In this document: positions 60,201-64,000 of the stretch, one piece after another | Numbering within the stretch: position 1 is the first letter of the stretch | Layout of the letters: every line of letters begins with the position of its first letter | Assembly (NCBI RefSeq): GCF_009707705.1 | Contig: NZ_WLYX01000001.1 | Location: 186,001-250,000 of the forward strand | Length of the DNA: 64,000 nucleotides | Reading direction: 5' to 3' | From: Paludibacterium denitrificans | GTDB lineage: Bacteria > Pseudomonadota > Gammaproteobacteria > Burkholderiales > Chromobacteriaceae | Notes under the pieces: model-generated | The model's input: only the letters and a program-made list of their open reading frames with translations | Database searches by the model: none | Told to the model about the DNA's origin: nothing | Position numbers and translations under genes: made by a program

Positions 60201-63200
60201 GACACGATGGAAGCTGCCAAGCTGCTGGGGGACTGGTATGGCATCCCCATGCCAAAGCCAAATCAGGCACAGCCGGAAAAGAAAAGCCGGGAAGACTACA
60301 TCGCCCAGCGCTGCCTCGAGCAGCCAGAGCCAGTGGTGGACTACCTGATGGGCCGCGGCATCAGCGAAGACGTGATCCGTCGCGCCATCCAGACCAAGTC
60401 TATTGGTTGGAATACCGGACAAGCCCAACAGTTCCACCCGGTGAACCCGGACACGGTGGCCCCGCCGCGGCCTTCATCGTGCGCATGCTCAACCCGGGCC
60501 GTGTGGTGGCCGTGGATCTGCGCTATGCCGACCCCGAGCTCAACGGCAAGGTGAAAACCATGGCTCAGGGCGAGAAAACTGGCTATGGATGGACCAGCGA
60601 TATCAACCGGCTGAAGCGTGCCCATACCGTCTACATCGTGGAATCACCGATCAACGCACTATCGATCGAGAGTTGCCCAAACTATAGCCATGTGGCTGCT
60701 TATGCCATCCGTGGCGTGACCAACGTGGAGTCAATCGATTGGTCGTTCCTAAAAGGGAAGAAGGTACTCATCGCCCTTGACCATAGCGACAAGGTGAACG
60801 AGAAAACCCATCAGCGCCCAGTGCTTGGCCGCTGCATGGAAACTGTCCGAACGCCTTACCTCAGCCGATGTAGCCAGCCGCATGGTGGATATGCTCGAGT
60901 GGGAAGAAGGCGAAGACATCAACGACGTACTGAAGAACTTCGGTCCGGACGAGCTTTCTATCCGCCTCAAGCGCATCGAACCGTGGCTGATACCCGGTAT
61001 GCTTAAGCTGGCAATGCTGACCAGCGCCACCTGATGGAAGGCCGACGCCGCGTTTTCCTGCCGGGGCATGACTGGAATGTTTACTGGCGCTTTCGCCAGA
61101 TGGATGACTTCACCCAGTACGTGGATGATTTCAAAGACACCAAGAATGATGAAGGTGAAAGCAAGCGCTCAGAAACATTCGGAGACCTGTGCGCTTTCCG
61201 TGTTGCAGGTCTGTCCCGCCTGCGCATCCAGTCCCACTTATCCACGATCAACGGAACCCCGGACAGCCAGCCAGAAACCGTATTCGGGATATCGGCGCAG
61301 ATGGCCCGCCATGGCAACACCCTGCAACGAGCGGTGATCACTGACGACAAGCTATACAACCTGGAATGGTGGCGAAGCCGCTTTGGCCACATTTGGAAAC
61401 CGGCCCAGTTCGCTCGCATGATCAACATCCTTGAGCGTACGGCAGATCTCGGCGCCCGGGACGTGGTCAACTTCGTAGGCCTGGCGTGGCGCGATGGCCA
61501 GCTCGCCGCACTTGAGGGCAATGATTGCTTCTTTATCGAGCCACAAAAGCAATGCCTCTACTACAACATGACCTTTCCGCGCGGTACCAGCCTGCAAGCC
61601 CGCTCGGTCATCACCGCTTATCAGGACACATTCAAGGACAACGCCGCCGCCATCGCCATGGTATGGACGCTGGGTGCCCACCTCAAAACCGTGCTGGGCT
61701 TCTACCCCCACTTTGAAATGCAGGCGGACAAGGGCTCCGGCAAATCCAAGCTGCTCGAATCCATGCAGGCCACCTTCGGCTTTCAGGTGCTGTCTGGTCA
61801 GATGCTCAAGACCGACCACCGCCGCCGCGCCTCAGTGTCCTGGACATCCAACCCGGTAGGTTGGGATGAATTCTCCAAGTTGCCAAAATCGATCCTGACC
61901 GACATCGACGGCCTGCTGCAGTCCACCTACCGTTTCGAATTCACCCGCGTGGGGTCAACCCTTACCCCGTACCTGATGTGCGCGCCCGTACTGCTGGCCG
62001 GTGAAGAAGTAGACATCCAGTCACTTCAATCCAAGGTGTGCCGTAGCAAACTGACTGTGAAGAAACAGGGCGCCATCATTCCTCATACCCTGCCCCAGTT
62101 CCCCATGTGGCAATGGCTGCAGTTCCTCGCCAGCGTAGACCCAATGCGCATCCGCGATGAACACAAGAACATGGTCAAGTTCTGCCAGAGCCGCAGCCGG
62201 TCCGGCGAAGGCGACGCCACCAGCAACCGGATGATGGAGAACTACGCTGCCATCCCGGCCACCTGGCGCTTGCTGTGCGAGTTCGCCGATATCGACATTG
62301 CCCAAGGCAGCTTTATCGAAGACTTGTTGGCCGAAATGAACGCCCACCTGTCCGAGACAGATGGCACCCGCCTTCCATGGGTTCGCATCATGGAAATTGC
62401 GCTGTCCGAACTGGATGCCCGCCACTACGAACATCCCTACCACTGGGATACCACCATCGATGACGAAGGCAAAGACGACACCCTGCTATTCATCCGCCCG
62501 AGCCACATCATGGATCACATCAGCACAGCCAATCACCTGCGCGCCAAGTTCGATTCACTGCCGGTGAAGACCCCCCGCATCTTCAAGAGCCAGTTGCTGG
62601 CCAGCGGTGTGGTAGCCGTACACAAAGGGATGATGCTGGACGACGTGGAAAAGACCATCGACCGCCGCCGCGTGGGCCATATGACTGCCATCAGCTTGAA
62701 CAAGCTGGAGGCGCTGGGGCTTTCAGCGGCGCCGGAGATTAAGCGCGAAGTTGGCTATTAATGCCGTTCCCGGAGAGGGAGTTTCACATGACTGAAGACA
62801 AGCAAATGACTGCCAAGCGTCTGCGCCGCGTCTGTAAGCTGGTAGGAATAGAAAATGCCGTTCCTGACGACGACATGGTGCTGATGGATTGCATATGTAC
62901 CGTACTGGGAATGATCGCCAGTGCCATCGAGGGGAAGACGCAAGCGAGTTCCCAGCCTGCCGGTGAAGCGGTGGCGGAAATCGACAATCGCGGTCACCTT
63001 AAAATCCTGAATCACAGTGCGCTGGATTATGGCGTGAAACTCTACACCACCCCGCCCGCGCAGGTGCCAAGTGAAGCATTCGAGTTGCTTCGAATTTTTC
63101 AGTCTTGGCTAGGACCAAACCGCGCCAGCTGCGGGGACGAAACTAACGGCTACACCGTGCTATGGGATCGTATTGATGCGGTGCTTACAGACCCGCCCGC

Positions 63201-64000
63201 GCAGGTGCCGGATGTGGATTGGCTGGCGAACGTGATCATGGAGGCCGACAAAGGCCACGCAGCCATGCCGCCGCGCTATCTGGCGCAGACGATAATCGCC
63301 GCGATGAAATCAGCCGCTCCACAGCCGAAAGGGAATCATCGTGACTAAGTTTCTCCCGCTGCTCTACTACGCCGCTGTCGCGCTGGCCGCCAGCCTCGCC
63401 GCCGATGCGGCCCATCAGCACAGTCCGACGCATCAGAGCTACGACTCCACTCTGCAACGGTGGTGACCACAATGAAAACGGCCAAGTGGATGACACCTCA
63501 TGGTGAAATACTGCTCTCCGGTAGTGATGATGCGTTGCAGTGGGCAGAGATTCAGGTGCGATTAATCTCTGAGCCTGCTCAACCAAGAATCCCGAAATTC
63601 CGACATGGCGTTCCATGTGAGGATTGCGATCCAAAGTTCGGATGCACGATGAACTGTGGCCCATCTGCCGCGATGGCCTATCCGGTTCCGCCAAAAAAGC
63701 CATACCCCAAACGCTAGACTTCGCTTTTCCAAATGGTAAACACCATGCAAAACACCGAGCAGCTTACCTTTGAGCAATTCGCCGCCCTGACATCAGCCGA
63801 GCGCATCGCCTACCTGAAAGAACAGCCCATAACCACCGAGAGCAAGGGATTCATGGACGGCACCAAGCGCGTGGGTGATCCGTCAGCCATCAGCACCAAG
63901 CACCGCGCCGTAGTGCGGGGCATCCCGATAGGCGGCTGGTATGCCACGCAACAGGCCGCTATAGATGCCGCTCAGGAGTTCCTGCAGGAGTGGGACGGCG

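Overview
The window joins two pieces of DNA. Positions 1 to about 28,000 are a GC-rich betaproteobacterial chromosome, and about 28,200 to 64,000 is most of a Mu-like myovirus prophage that runs off the right edge. The neighbourhoods rimP-nusA-infB, dnaX-ybaB-recR and recA-recX-alaS, with hrcA, mltB, ccoG, dapE, pilU and fadD, fit the order Neisseriales (Chromobacteriaceae or Chitinibacteraceae). I cannot name the genus.

Chromosome. Minus strand: infB (cut by the left edge), nusA and rimP behind an apparent leader terminator. Plus strand: fadD with a fatty-acid-type operator, pilU, an Spx/ArsC-like gene, dapE, ccoG and a MocR regulator. Minus strand: recR, ybaB, dnaX, mltB and hrcA. Plus strand: recA, recX and alaS. 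Minus strand: an EamA transporter. From 22.6 to 27.9 kb a plus-strand cassette behind an FNR/ANR-type box encodes a di-iron metallo-beta-lactamase-fold (ODP-like) protein, a FimV-like membrane protein, a receiver-like protein, a small GTPase, a 98-residue protein and two roadblock/LC7 proteins. It looks like an oxygen-linked polarity or signalling module.

Prophage. Head genes (packaging, portal, MuF, a protease-scaffold-capsid fusion) surround a lipoprotein cargo gene. Next come connector genes, a lysis cassette (SAR endolysin, small membrane proteins, nested Rz/Rz1), tail sheath, tube, chaperone, tape measure, baseplate and fibre. A LuxR-type quorum-sensing receptor gene follows, then a small exported protein and a CI-like repressor on the minus strand. 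The rightward early operon has Cro-like and CII-like regulators, a small tyrosine recombinase, two mini P-loop proteins, a DEDDh exonuclease, an HD hydrolase and a primase-helicase.

Sequence quality dominates the reading. Most genes look frameshifted. At about 30 places where the protein needs GCCGGC, the sequence reads GCTTAAGC or a close variant; intact GCCGGC occurs once in 64 kb (3478-3483). Many other one-base indels fall at CCNGG or CCGG. This looks like systematic sequencing error at modified DNA, not gene decay, so such genes are annotated as single CDSs with the apparent breaks listed. The word TTCGGCCAAC is strongly enriched in the chromosomal part and may be an uptake-type or other lineage-specific signal.
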